From Saccoglossus kowalevskii (Eukaryota > Hemichordata > Enteropneusta > Harrimaniidae), in NCBI RefSeq assembly GCF_000003605.2, contig NW_003135370.1, forward strand, positions 176,965 through 240,964: DNA of 64,000 nucleotides, in the 5' to 3' direction. The position numbers and the translations under genes are program-made. The notes under the pieces were generated by a model. The model was given only the letters and a program-made list of their open reading frames with translations. It ran no database searches and was not told the origin of the DNA. Below, in pieces: positions 13,501 through 25,900 of this stretch (position 1 is the first letter of the stretch; every line of letters starts with the position of its first letter).

Positions 13501-16500
13501 AATAGACCATAGAAATAGCATATCAAGTCGTAATACTATTTGTTTCTAAATGTTACTTCTTTGTGGATGCGCAATACCTCGTACGGGTCCGACGATTTTG
13601 CTATAAGGCTATGATGCTCACTTGAGCGAATAAGTGCTGATGAGAATCGATTGTACTTTCGTTCACCTTTTTGGATTTACTTAATATCTGTAATTTTATT
13701 TACCTTTTTTCAAACACAAAACGTAATTCAAAATCAATTCTAGTATTTGCTATTCATATTCTGGGTTCAATTGATCATGCCGTATTTAACAATTGTATGC
13801 ATAAATTAAAATATTCTAGCTATTGAACATTGGTACAACATAATTTCCAATATAAAACTTACTATTTGCATATTTGATTTGGCTATAAAGAGCAACGTGA
13901 TTTTCTGCGTTCAATTGTACTTCAAACAATTTCGTGACAAATTTCGACAAAATAACATAAGTGAACATTATTTTAACAATAATGTAGTCAAATTTAGATT
14001 CCCACTCATATAACCGCATTTCAATATTTTTATAAAATGATATTTATCGAATTCCAAGAAAAAAGGAATAGTATTGTATTAGAACCTCATATTTAATTTA
14101 ATTTTTTTATTTCAACAAAACAATCACTTTATGGAATAGATTGTAGTGCTTAATTCTAAATCACTACTTAAACTACTAGCAATAAAGTAATTGGAAAAGA
14201 TCAAATGATTTTGTTCAATTCCCCCAAATCCCAATTCAAATTCCATTTATAATATGTTATGATATTAATATTTAGTTGAAAGATTTACCGAGCGAAGAAT
14301 AACAGATGGTACATGGGTAACCTAATAATATACAATTGTATATTATTTTTGTGTTTTTTGTTTTACTTTCACTTTCATAATAATAATAAATGCATTATAT
14401 ACAGACAACGAATTTTGCACTGTATAATAAATCAATTTAAATTCAATTTTGAAAAAAATCATGCTTAAGTTATTGACAGTGTTGTAATGTTAACATGAAA
14501 CTCGATGAACGTAGAAATAGTTTTATATATATTTTATGTGCATCAGCCACCAGGTTCAAATTGTAATAACTGACACATTCTGTAAAAAAACCCGACACAT
14601 TTTGTAATAAAATGACTGAAACATTTACATTACGTCTATTGTGTGCAATTGACTGACGGATATAGATTATTCAAACCAAAATCCACCGTTTTATCTTTTC
14701 AGTCGATGGTTAATTAAAGCGAAATATACTTATAACATCTTTAGAAATTGTGTGTGAGATCACTAACATTCAGTTACAATACAAACAACGCGCATTGATA
14801 AACGTAAAACGTTAATAGATAATAATGATAATTATAAGTATAATAATGAATGAATTCACGTTAATGTATGTCTGGTACTGGTAATAAACTAGCTAATATT
14901 TAATTTTATTTAACGCAGTATAGTTGTTGACAAATTTGACAACTGGTCGTTCAATATCGCATTTACTGTTTTGTTGTACTCTGTTCTCAGAATTCACTAC
15001 AATTTTGCTTCTGTTTAATCACTATGTATTGTGCTGTGATACAACACATACATATTATTAATTGAATCGAAGGTCAAAGCAGTACAGGTTGTAGTCATGA
15101 ATACCGATTAGTAAGACACTTTGGTATTGATTAACTTTAAACGACAAAAACACATCAATGTTGACCGAGTCGAAGGGTTATGGGTTTGAAATGTTCACTT
15201 ATGATGACTGGATATTCTACATAAATCTAGTAAATCGAATTATATAATATACAGTTAATCGGAAACATCTTTTGATCTGTGATTACTGAAAAATAATAAT
15301 CAAAATATAGTTATATCTTGTACTATATTGTATCACATTTCAGATACCAGAAATCAGACAGACTGCAAACCGAACTGTGCCGTGACAGGTAATTTGGTTT
15401 CAGGGTTGACAACGACTCATGACATTAATTGGTAAATCAACACTGACTGACAAACGAGTTTGTAGAAATTGATTGTATTTCCCAAGGCATTTTTGTGAGT
15501 ATTGTTAATGGAATAGTTTAGTAGATACATCATAAATGTTTAAAGGACAATTATACTGCTAACATTACTCAGACAAAACAAACTAACGTGCACGTTTTTT
15601 TTCGAGCTCAAACGAATATTTCAAGTATGTGACCTATGATGAAATGGGACGTGAGGTTTGTTTAAAATATTTCCGTAATACGCGTTCTTGTTTGTGTATA
15701 TCATTTAATCTATTAATTACTAAACATTGGAAAGATATATTGCGTTAGACTCCGTCAGGACATACGAGTCAGACCAGGGCTAGGTGGTATCTATGTAGAA
15801 CTCCCTAGTCACGTGTTCAAATACCACTTTCCTATTTAACATGCTATTTATTTATCATTGTGTTAGGAGACATATATATTGGGAAAACATCAATTAGTGA
15901 CGTGTCAGTCGTTATTATTATTGCATTGTGTATTGTTGATGACTGATATGTTGTTATGCCAACTACCGTGTACAATACAGTTTCAACGATATGCAGTTAA
16001 CTGATTCGCCTGAACTACGTTTGTGAGATAATATATTTAAAAAAAACATTTGTTTTTATTTTCATGGCATGTCCACCACTATCTATGTTGAATACAAATG
16101 ATACAGGATGTGTAAATGACAACTAAGTTACGTGAATTATATTCTATGATGGATTACAATAGTCAATTTCACTAATATAAATTTTACGATCTTACTTGGT
16201 TCAATAATGCACACTGACAACACGGAGGACTGCAACGACTTAGAATATTAATACAGACTATACTTGCAGTTGATTACATATTAACCATTCCGATTTAATT
16301 TTAGACGATGAATGAAAAAACAATAGTATTGTGAATGAATAGAGGTATGGACTTGTGAGCTATTAATACATTTTTTTCTATGCTATCGATAAAAAAGCCA
16401 TTGCTCGACACGTCTAGCTATGTTTAATAGTCACATAGGACTACGATTACCAAATATTATCTTCTATATATTAATACTCGATATCGTTTTGCATATTGAT

Positions 16501-19500
16501 CACTAGTGTTGCGTCATGAGAATCATTACTAGCATACGCATGGTGTTGTTCGATTGAACACCGGGCGTACTTGTATACAAACAACATGATGCCAAGAGTG
16601 AAATAATTCAACGCTAAAGTATCACCGAAACTTACCATAGTTGTAGTGATTGTATCAAACCCACTCACGATGTACATATCATAGTCCACATTAACGGGGG
16701 GACCTTAGTGAAAGGAATTTTGATTACTCAATATTGTATTCACAATAATAAAAATAATAATAACAACGTATGGCATATATCTACTTTTTAAATGATAGCC
16801 TGAAAATAAAAATATCTTCGTCTAATGTAGATTTTGCCACATTTCAAGACTGCCATGTTAAGTAGAATTCTGATATAGACATTATTACCATATCTTAAAT
16901 AACCATATATCGAAGGTTTCATCTGAAACGTGCTCAGGTAATAAATCACTGATGACATAAATCACTGAATTTTTTGCACATATCATATGATATATGTAAT
17001 ATAAACAATCACAACATACCATTTGCGCCTGGTCGTATCCTCATATCATAGCCCTTCAGCATATCGTCAAGCATCAATGTTAAGTTGGCAGTCTTCTCAT
17101 ACTGGTAGTCGGACCTCGCGGTAGTCGCGATTCTGAAATGAGTAATACAGTGAAGTAATATCGACTAGTGTGCACTGTACATTGCTTGATGTGAATGTCA
17201 CCACTGTTTACATACAACAAGTATTCTTATGCATTAGATATCTTTCAATATAAACAATTGATCGTAGGCGCAGCTCGTTCGATTTGAACAATTGCATTCT
17301 CTTTTGACAGTACACAAATGCAAGCAGTAAACATAAACTCTTATTAGTATCTTTTGCCATATTAATATATACATTAAAATGAAAACCGTGGTTGATGATA
17401 TATTGATCCGTTCAAAGGTTGAATGAATCTGTAATACGCTTAGACATGATATAAAGATGATTGTGTAATTATGTCTAACGGGCAATACGACGGAGATTAA
17501 AAAAAATATAACAACTGACACAGAAGATGAAATAGGGATTACACGTTACCTTGGTGATATCAATCTACACGCCGAGTGTTATTGAGTTGAAATACAATAA
17601 AATTACAATATAACACTGTGATTGTCCATCTGTCGAAGCTTAAACGTCATGCATAAACTCATTTTTTTTTCTCAACCTCTTTAAAGATACGTAATCCCTT
17701 ATTCATAAACTCCGCCAAATCTATCACATAAATAGAAGATTCTAAACAATTTTTAAGGGATGATATATCAGACCATATGCTAGGAGTGACACATGATTCT
17801 GCTATTATAATATTTATAGGAGTCCATATATATATATATAATGTGAAAATGTCTATTTGTCACAATTATTGTATTTACACACTAGCATTGTTATTGACTA
17901 TTTTTTCAATGGGCACCGTCTGTTTCACACTAACCGACAGATGACACGGTTGGTTGTATTATTTCACTAATGTATATTACATACATTTAAGTCTAATATT
18001 AGAAACGTGAATGGTGCATTGCATAATATATCATGGAACGGATACAGCGTACTATTGCGACACGGGCCGTATTTGACATTCAACCAAACATGCTGTTATA
18101 TCAAAATAACTCCTAAGTATCTCTCTCACATTATCAATGTACATTAAAAATAATGTCGTGCTTCATAGACTGGAGATTTTATTTATATTTATTAATTTGC
18201 CACGTATTGATATTAGCGACAAAACACACACACAGGCAAGTAACACCATTCACTGTCCCACACAGGTGACAGATTACAATTAATTTTGCTGTTGCTATAA
18301 ACTGGTTTGAACAATAGCACGTGTACATGAATCAACAGGGAATTGTTAATATAATGTAATGTATACAATTATTAATAATACACATTTGCTAAGGTCAAGG
18401 AAAGAATCGTACTGTAATAAATCATCGATGTTCTGTGGTGAGACACGGCATCCGGAATGAACAAAACCATCATGCCGGAAACCAAACTAACTAGATTTAT
18501 ATATTGAGCTTGTGTAGCTTCACTGTGCACGAGATTACATCATATTTAACACTATTCTCGTAAATAAATATATTTCGTAGCATCCAATACTCATATTATA
18601 ACTGCAACACAGAGTGTTAATTTCAAACAGAAGACAATTGATACGAACAATACTTAAAGGTTGGCGGGTAATAAATCAGTAATCGGCGCTGCAATTTCCT
18701 GCCTCAGTATTTCTCCTTAACCGGAAAATGTCCACTGATCTTAAGATATGTGTCAACGAACGCAGACATGCATTGTCAACGATGCCTTGTGTATAGAAAG
18801 GACAATTGTCGCAGTTTTGGATGCAGCCTTTAGACCGGAGTGCTTCTAGTTAACCTATGGCTTACAATTTGCTTTTATGATTGGATTTTATGTTGCAGTT
18901 AAAGTGAAACGTAATACACCACATTTTATCTGTATTAATCCAAGTCACACTAAGTACAGTTTTAATTCAGTTGGCAATGTTTACTCTACAGCGTTATTAC
19001 TTGACCTAATTTTAACAATTGACGTATGAACTAATGTATTTTATTTGCTTTCCCAATACGCACATACAAGCCAGCAACTCGAAGGCATGTCGGTTACTGT
19101 TTCTACTGTCAACCCGTTTCATAAATCATGTAACGACACGTCTCTGTTATTAACGTGTGTTAATCAGAAACTCTTAGCCATTTATTTTTTATTATAAACG
19201 TGCCAAGTTCATAACTAGAAAAATATTAAAAAAAATAAACACTCCATTTCATGAAATGCGACAATATTTCGATTTTACGTCATCTGCCTATAGAGGGATG
19301 CGAGCCATTACAATAGGTCGCCCTACTAATTTTGTGAAAAAGATTCCGATTCTGTGAACTCACACCGACTAAGATCACCAACCACATCGAGTATATAAAT
19401 GTACAAATGAATAGGGACAAGTAGGTTTTATCATAATTGCGGTGGTGCACGGGAACCGACATATATACCACGTTGATCCACAGTGAGTAATATTTTATAG

Positions 19501-19702
19501 TTATTAGAACTCAGTATGCTCTACAGAATAACTCGACACACACATACATAGTAATATTAAAAAAAAAATAATTGTTATACTCACCCCATTGCGTGTAGAA
19601 TGGGCGGTGATAAAAGTATAATTATCACGAGAAAATTGTAGTTAATGACATTAAACATCTCCATGGTTTCCACCATTCTAGTCCACATTGTACGAAATAG
19701 TC
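4165..19702 (-). CDS. Glycine-receptor-like Cys-loop chloride channel subunit, complete gene of nine coding exons
   Basis: Assembled by me from nine minus-strand exons with GT-AG introns and consistent phases (1374 coding nt, 457 residues), a normal length for the family. It should form pentameric ligand-gated anion channels in the plasma membrane. Seen: signal peptide (core about residues 19-33), extracellular domain, Cys-loop C177-C191 (13 residues between), second pair C236-C247, M1 about 260-281, M2 about 289-309 preceded by Pro-Ala-Arg (288-290, the anion-selectivity signature), M3 about 322-344, a short M3-M4 loop of about 70 residues, M4 about 416-436 and a polar tail. The second cysteine pair and the stretch WNDPRL are typical of glycine receptors and glutamate-gated chloride channels rather than GABA-A subunits. 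The native ligand is inferred, not shown. Introns hold transposon relics but no exon is broken. Confidence 0.93.
5395..5517 (-). CDS. Gene 1 exon 8: M3
   Basis: 123 nt, phase 0 at both ends, acceptor TTCTCTGTAG; donor GTGGGC is weaker than the others but the phase fits exon 9. It encodes residues 320-360: [20 protein letters not shown] (M3) and ALVNY, followed by a Lys-rich start of the intracellular loop. Reading through the donor would reach a stop after about 14 codons, which supports splicing here. Confidence 0.9.
6154..6383 (-). CDS. Gene 1 exon 7: fused M1-M2 exon
   Basis: 230 nt, phase 1 in and phase 0 out, acceptor TTTCTCAG and donor GTAAAT. It encodes residues 243-319: C247 closing the second disulfide, M1 ([20 protein letters not shown]), Pro-Ala-Arg, and pore helix M2 ([15 protein letters not shown]) with G at 2', T at 6', L at 9' and R309 at 19'. 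The usual vertebrate split between M1 and M2 is absent. Confidence 0.97.
6946..7385 (+). repeat. Dispersed repeat, copy A (gene 1 intron)
   Basis: Matches the reverse complement of 20960-21735 in blocks: GGGTGGACTGTTGCTG at the 5' end, TTGATCAATAAAAACTAATA, TTTTCGATGGATAATTTGGT, CATGACCTTCGTTGCCATAG and ATTAAGCTT at the 3' end. The family is not identified; no protein-coding signal. Confidence 0.8.
7461..7504 (+). repeat. (TAAA)11 microsatellite
   Basis: Uninterrupted tetranucleotide array in the intron between exons 6 and 7 of gene 1. Confidence 0.98.
8541..8695. mobile_element. Foldback (hairpin) element, copy A, in gene 1 intron
   Basis: Arms at 8584-8610 and 8651-8679 share a perfect 25-bp inverted match (core GAGGATACCTCAAAGTATGC) around a loop of about 40 bases; weaker pairing continues outward. 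A second copy is at 50605-50765. Homology between the copies starts at CATGATGTATCCTTG and may extend to about 8500. It sits about 50 nt inside the intron after exon 6. Confidence 0.8.
8744..8878 (-). CDS. Gene 1 exon 6: loop B to loop C, first cysteine of second pair
   Basis: 135 nt, phase 1 in and out, acceptor GTTACAG and donor GTACGT. It encodes residues 198-242, starting YGYRTHD (loop B) and ending with C236 and Y240-S-T242 of loop C. A foldback repeat begins about 50 nt beyond the donor. Confidence 0.95.
10371..10398 (+). repeat. (ATGTAC)n self-complementary array
   Basis: Almost five copies of a palindromic hexamer in the intron between exons 5 and 6 of gene 1. Confidence 0.95.
11076..11158 (-). 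CDS. Gene 1 exon 5: signature Cys-loop
   Basis: 83 nt, exactly the classical length of the Cys-loop exon; phase 2 in and phase 1 out, acceptor AATTTCAG and donor GTAAGT. It encodes residues 170-197 with the family-defining loop C177[14 protein letters not shown]191, including the invariant Pro and Asp, followed by MEMES, which leads into loop B (E196). Confidence 0.97.
13109..13332 (-). CDS. Gene 1 exon 4: main extracellular beta-strands, loops D, A and E
   Basis: 224 nt, phase 0 in and phase 2 out, acceptor TATAGCAG and donor GTAAGA. It encodes residues 96-169, including [12 protein letters not shown] (loop D, R104), [12 protein letters not shown] (loop A) and [12 protein letters not shown] (loop E, S168). 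The size is close to the 221-224 nt exon of vertebrate GABA-A and glycine receptor genes. Confidence 0.96.
16636..16703 (-). CDS. Gene 1 exon 3: GPPV motif exon
   Basis: 68 nt, phase 1 in and phase 0 out, acceptor ACTAAG and donor GTAAGT. It encodes residues 73-95 beginning GPPVNV, the conserved G-P-P-V strand of anionic Cys-loop receptors. 68 nt is the usual size of this exon in the vertebrate homologues. Confidence 0.92.
17020..17132 (-). CDS. Gene 1 exon 2: N-terminal helix and beta-strand 1 region
   Basis: 113 nt, phase 2 in and phase 1 out, acceptor TTTCAG and donor GTATGT. It encodes residues 36-72, including [12 protein letters not shown], which corresponds to the LL-K-GYD-R-RP motif near the start of mature GABA-A and glycine receptor subunits. 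One likely N-glycosylation site (Asn-Leu-Thr) is visible. Confidence 0.92.
19585..19702 (-). CDS. Gene 1 exon 1: start codon and signal peptide
   Basis: The ATG is at 19688-19686 and the exon ends at 19585 with donor GTGAGT, leaving phase 2. It encodes 34 residues plus two bases of Gly35. The hydrophobic run [17 protein letters not shown] is a good signal-peptide core. In-frame Met5, Met9 and Met11 are alternative starts. A good acceptor (TTCCAACAG) lies just upstream at 19703, so a separate 5' UTR exon, or further coding sequence, may exist upstream. Confidence 0.75.
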
Positions 19703-20767
19703 CTGTTGGAACACATATAACAACACAATAAGTTACGTTTCAATAGCAGTGCGCGTTTAAAGCAATCGAACGTAAATGGGTTATATGGCCAATTGTGTAT
19801 AGATGACAATAAAAGTAAGACTCCTTAACATAGTGCGAATTTGTTCTGCCAAACAGCGTGCTCAATTTGCATGCGTGAGTACTACATACGGGAATTGTAT
19901 AAGTACATTATCATATTCAGAGCTTAATATCCATAATATTACGGAACAGATGACTGAGATAATATCCGTAAAAATGAAATGTATTTTATTATAACAAACT
20001 CATATGAAAGTAAAACAGACTGGGAAGAGCTCGGGAAGAGACCTGACAGGTCACATAGGCGTGGCGCTATAAAAGATGATATATAGTGGAATCAGTAAAC
20101 GTATTAATGTGAAATAAACAACGTGCTCCTCTGATTTAATCTCTGACACAACTATAATATATCTATAAGCCTATTGTGTACACGACACAACGCCGCATAA
20201 TCTACGCGGCTAATACAAACAGCGACATTACATTGGGTTTAATTTGTTTTAATACAACGCTGCGCACGTGGGTTCTTTGTGAGATGTAGCTGTGCTACTC
20301 AATGCAGAATGAGAACGAGTGTTTGCGTTGCATGTACATAGAACTTAGATCAACGCGTGAAGGTGGATGATGTAACCTATCGTTGCCCATTGTAATGATT
20401 CATACGAATTATTATACATGTTATCACGATAAAGAATGTATTACGAACATGCCATTTACTTTCGTTAATAATTTCAATCTCTTGTTAATGGTCCCATCGA
20501 GGTATAAAAGGTTGATAAATATAACATTTATATTATGTACCGTGACGACTTCACGTCACCAACCATAATGCTTGCATTTTCATTTCCCATAAATACTTAA
20601 CTAATCTTGCGTTCAGGGCTTTACTAACCCATAGCAATAACATGTACAGCTGCTGTTGATGAGAAAACTTACGTCAGCCATATGCATCTTGTTTCACAGT
20701 AGTGTCATTGCTCTTTATTCACAAGGATTGTGTTAGACACCCGCATCTCATCTACTTATGCAGATCG

Positions 20768-20882
<115 letters not shown>

Positions 20883-20959
20883 ACACAAGCGGTTCGTGTA
20901 TGCTAAAACATATCTGGTATATCGCAATAAAGCGTCTTTGAAATGTTTTATTATATCAG

Positions 20960-21338
20960 AATTAAATGTGTTTTTATAAAAAAAAAATAAAGCTTAATTC
21001 ATGTTTCCGGCGAGGTAACTTGTATTCAGGAAAAGTCAAATGTTACAGACTATGCGTTTTGAATATTCTGCCTTTGTAACGATACCCGTTAAATAATATA
21101 TTAATTCATTGCTATGGCAACGAAGGTCATGTTATTTTATGGGATGGTTTTAATGTGGCCACCAAATTATCCATCGAAAACATCGTATATATTAACAACA
21201 AAACTTGAATTATAAATGTGAACGCACTAAAATTAAGAAAGATACAAACCCACGGCAAAGATATTCATTTAGACATCGACAAGCCATTTATTCTAGATAT
21301 TAGTTTTTTTGATCAATGATGATTAATTAGCCAAATAT

Positions 21339-21402
<64 letters not shown>

Positions 21403-21735
21403 GATTTTAATTTATTACACCATAATGAAAGTTAACAAATCATTCTAGGCTGTTATGTAAAAAAAATAAAAAAACAGTAACAAAAATAGAAGTTAAAGAA
21501 AATTTAGATAAATGCAGTTTAAAATGGCAAATTATGTACGATATGTACATGTCTATGTGTCATGTTTCATGAAACAAAGTTTTAAGTATTTAGTCAAATG
21601 CTTGATTAAGTTACGTTCTTTTGTATTAATAATAGTTTTGAATTTGTTTATATTTATGTTTCTTATATTTATGTTCATCTAGTTCACTTTAATGTATGGC
21701 ATTCACTGTCAGCAACAGTCCACCCGTCGTAACTT
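20960..21735 (-). repeat. Dispersed repeat, copy B (inverted), split by an (AAT)n tract
   Basis: Inverted partner of 6946-7385, lying about 1.3-2 kb upstream of gene 1 exon 1. Compared with copy A it carries about 300 extra bases (about 21340-21645), including an (AAT)n array, so either this copy was expanded or copy A lost the segment. Confidence 0.78.
21341..21402 (+). repeat. (AAT)n microsatellite, about 20 copies
   Basis: Uninterrupted trinucleotide array inside the dispersed repeat copy B. Confidence 0.98.
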
Positions 21736-22408
21736 CGCGATGGCTTAGACTAGTAGCTCTATAACGCCACAGACATCATCACTGTTCATGTATTCGCATG
21801 GCAACGGATTTTAATTCAATTGACAAAATTAACTTACAAATGAGGGTGAATGTAATGATGCTCATTTACGATAGCGATAATATTGCGCGTTTATGGGCCG
21901 ATTACTATATGATGAAACTGTGTCGTGACGAAGACGATGGTTTTCAAGATATTTAAACGAGAACTCGTCGAACTATACATGGTTGATACCACAATCTACT
22001 CACCTTGCCTGTGCCGGCACGTCCTGTGTATTACCTACAGGAATATATTCGTAATTCTTGTTATAACTAACTCCATTCTCCCAGGATTCGAAACTTCATC
22101 AAAATCATAACAAATATGTCCATTTGATTAATGCATAGATTGGCCGAGTTGGGTGGGGAATTACACCTGTATATGTTGGCGCCATTAAGTCAGTCAGGCA
22201 ATTTGGATGTCAAGACATTAAAATTATCGGCATCGCTAATTTATTTGAATACCCTGCAAAGTAGTATACATTAAACTCATTTTATTAAAACGAAGCTGTT
22301 ATAACCGGACCACGTTTCTCGATGCCGTCGGTTATTTTGCGTTATATAAATCTTGCAATTGAATAGACACGTGCATCGATTTTGTGATTGTCGTTAATGT
22401 CAAAAGTA

Positions 22409-22444
22409 AATTCATCACGACGTCGTGTCAATTTCGTGATGAAT
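22409..22444. repeat. Short hairpin
   Basis: Arms ATTCATCACGA and TCGTGATGAAT (11 bp, perfect) enclose a 13-base loop that itself follows an ACGACGTCGT palindrome. It lies upstream of gene 1 on the other strand; meaning unknown. Confidence 0.6.
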
Positions 22445-22935
22445 GCCGGCAGAGTTAGTGCGTACATACGGGTCTACGTCAAATCGCATACAATATAAAT
22501 ACGAATAATGTGAACTGCAATTAACAGTGTAATACATTTCACACGTGTTAATATGCAGTGCAATCAATTTGCATTATTGAGGTCACGAACACAAAGCGAA
22601 ACGTGTCCATGCAATCGTAATATAAATAATTGATTCGCTTGCATGTATATATTACTAGACATATTCGTATCACCAAGATATACTGCATGAAATATTTAAA
22701 CATTGTTTTCGTGACAAATTTCGTTGATAACGTCTGGTATTACGACATTTTATATTTTGCCTGGCGCGAGAAATTTACAATATTAGTCACGAATGATCTG
22801 TTTATCCCATGCGAAACTGTATGAGCAAAAAAATGTGACGAAAATAACCACGGGAAAAAAGATTGCCTAGAGTAGCGACTGGGAGCTGTGAAAGAAGCGG
22901 AAAGGACAATGCGCGTAATTCAAGACGCGTACTTT

Positions 22936-22962
22936 TTGTTGTTGTTGTTGTTGTTGTTGTTG
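22936..22962 (+). repeat. (TTG)9 microsatellite
   Basis: Nine TTG units following a T-run; no coding context. Confidence 0.95.
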
Positions 22963-25900
22963 CTCTGGATGTAAATACACGTATATTGGATGCGGGGATT
23001 AACATCAAATGATTTGTATTGCCAAATAATATATCTAAAATTAACGAATTCAGAATATTTTCATTAATATGAATCTGCAATATAATGTGAACAAATTTGA
23101 ATTTTCACATAAATAGAATATCCACAATAAAGATTGGAATCGCGCCATGCTGTTACGCGAAGTCATCTGGCTGATTCCACCTGTAGCGCTGCTTTTTGCC
23201 GAAAACGAATAAAATATCGGGAGTCAAAATATTAGTTTTGTTGTCAATATTTCTGGATTCGTAATTGCGTTCTGTGTGTCGTTGGAATTTCTTGACTCCG
23301 GATCAAACACTAACGCGGAGACCAGAAGATAACACGGTTTCAGAAGATGCCGAATGGCCGCGTAGATCGGAAACCGACAAATATTTAGACTTAAACAATG
23401 GGACACCGTGATTATAACGGCTGCTCATATAGTAAATATTGACATACATCAGATAGAAGCTAATAGATGAAATGTGGAAGGTTTTTTCATTCGCGTCCGA
23501 TATAATATCTAGTATTTTTCCGATACCAAATTGGTTTATCTACTTTGAATTTCTGTAGTTTCAATTTTCTGAAATTCCCTGTCAAAACTTTTAGGTACAT
23601 TACAAAGAATAGTACAGATGTGTATTCAATTACCACTGGATTATGTAATTGAATACAGTTCTATCATTCTGGACAGTCTCACTACTGTGTAATTAAATAC
23701 TTCACTTCACGGGATAATATAAATGTTTCCCCGTTGTAAATTTTGCTTCTGGTTATATATCTTCTTTTGCCAGCAAATATCAGCAATATACAATTTTGTC
23801 CTGTCTACTAAGTTTGTTTGTATGAAACATATTTGTTTAAATTAGTTTTGGATTTCAAACATGAAAGTGGGGACACTGGTAGTAAATTTATTACTTTAGA
23901 CAACAAGTGTAGTCTATGACAGTGAAACAAATTTGAGAAGTTTCACTTGACTCGCTTCCTCAGAAATTCAGTGCATCTCCCTCTAAGTATAAATGATTGA
24001 ATTCTATACATACACATGGCACTAACAAAACATCGGACATATACCACGTTTTCAGTACATAGATATATGTACTTATTAGCACATATTGTTTATTTATTTA
24101 AAGCACACACACAGTTAAACATGGGTGACCTTTGATTTTTTTTATCCCTATGTGTCGTGTGATCCCAATTAGGTCAATATACAAAATATGGGTCAGGTCA
24201 ATATAAAGAGTCTAATCCATTGATCAATTAAGCTGTATTCCACCAAGGTCAGTGTTAATTATACGAGTGGTGGTATATTATACATATTTATAGGCTATTA
24301 TAGCCATCCCACGTGACATTACTTGATAGTAATGATATCATATTGATTTGAAGCTTAAACAAGCAAGTAGTTTAAGTGGCAGCTATGGGAATATAAATAT
24401 TTAAAATTCTTCCTCGCTCTACATGCGACATTGCGGCTTTTGTCAATCGTATTCCGTTTTTAGGAGTGCCAGTTGTTTTTCATTAATGTGTGTGTATACT
24501 GTTTTTTATTGAGGTTTTGGTAAGGCTTCATATAAGATAATTCTAACACTAATCTACTAAATACCATCTTTTACTATGCAAATCAGCTATATGATTTTAT
24601 TAGGGTCCCAGTCCGTTTGAGCCTGATTAGGTCTTAGAGTTTTGGCAGAAATGGCCATATTTGAGACATTTGTTTCTGATGAGTACTTTAACCAACGAAA
24701 TTGATATTTTGTGTGCAGCATGTACAGCAACGCTTCTTACAAAAAAAAGATGTGTAACATGGTATAGCCGCCATCTTGGATTTTCAGCAAAGTACGTGAC
24801 CGGAACTTAGGGCATTTGTTTTCATGAATGATTCAAGAATAAATTTGATATTCGTATGTGGCGTGATAAAGCTTATTATGAGAAAAAATAAAACAATTTA
24901 AATCATTCACATGACCACATTTTCGGCAATTTTATCTCATGGGTGCCTTCAATCGATCAAATTGCTATTTTTCATTCACGTAACTGCCATCTATCCGGCA
25001 AGACTGTCAACAATCATTTTTTGAGTGTACTTAAAACGCTCAACTTGATGAAGTTCAGTCAACCCCGATGAAGTCAAGCTTGCCCAGCATCCTCACATGG
25101 TTTCATAAACAATTGGGATTTCATCAAAACTGGAGGTACGGTGTGATTTGAATGTCAAAACCCGCAAAAAAACAAAATGCATTTCTCACATTTTCGGGGA
25201 TCTAGGAAAGCAGTTTCAAATGATCAATATTAACACTGACATATAGGCTATGGAGCCACATGTTGAATCAAGTTCAATTGGCATCCTTTAAACTTGAACC
25301 CGACATAGTTACTCTGCAGCTTTAATTGTTATTTATATTTAACGTCGCATACTGTGATATTTAATTGTAATTTATTACGCTTGAGTAAGTGAAGCATTTG
25401 ATTAATTCATTAATGGAAAACCTAATCACCATTTATCAAGAATTAGAAAAGTGTGTGTATGCTTCACTCTGTCCATAGCGTATAATCGTTGGTGTATGAG
25501 TGCGAATTTATTGTTACAATTCAGTGGTCTGAATATGCTGCGTGCAGTAGATACAGCATAACACGTCAACATACATTTTTACTGAATATGGCGTAGGAAT
25601 CATATATGGTTTTGGAGTAGTGTGTGTTTGATATTAGACTTTTCAATTTCACTTCCTGTCTTCCGGTCAATTGTGCATTTCAAGAGAAAGCGTTTAATCA
25701 AGATAACCGTGCGTGAGTGCTCGGTATACCGATTCTATTTAGTAGGTGTACGTTTAGGTTAGTTTAGTTTAGTTTCCAAAGCCATAAGCAACCATTTATA
25801 ATTTATATGATCGTCTTTGTTCTTCAAGATAAATTACCAAGTCTAGACTCATAACGTAGTATACTCAATAAATAAATAAAGAACACCAGTCGGTAAACAA

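Noticed and set aside
15770-15835. tRNA-like segment with GTTCAAATACC
   Set aside because: The A box is poor and no cloverleaf can be drawn.
24590-25330. Possible transposon with sequence style unlike its neighbours
   Set aside because: I found no inverted or direct repeats at its edges and no second copy in the window.
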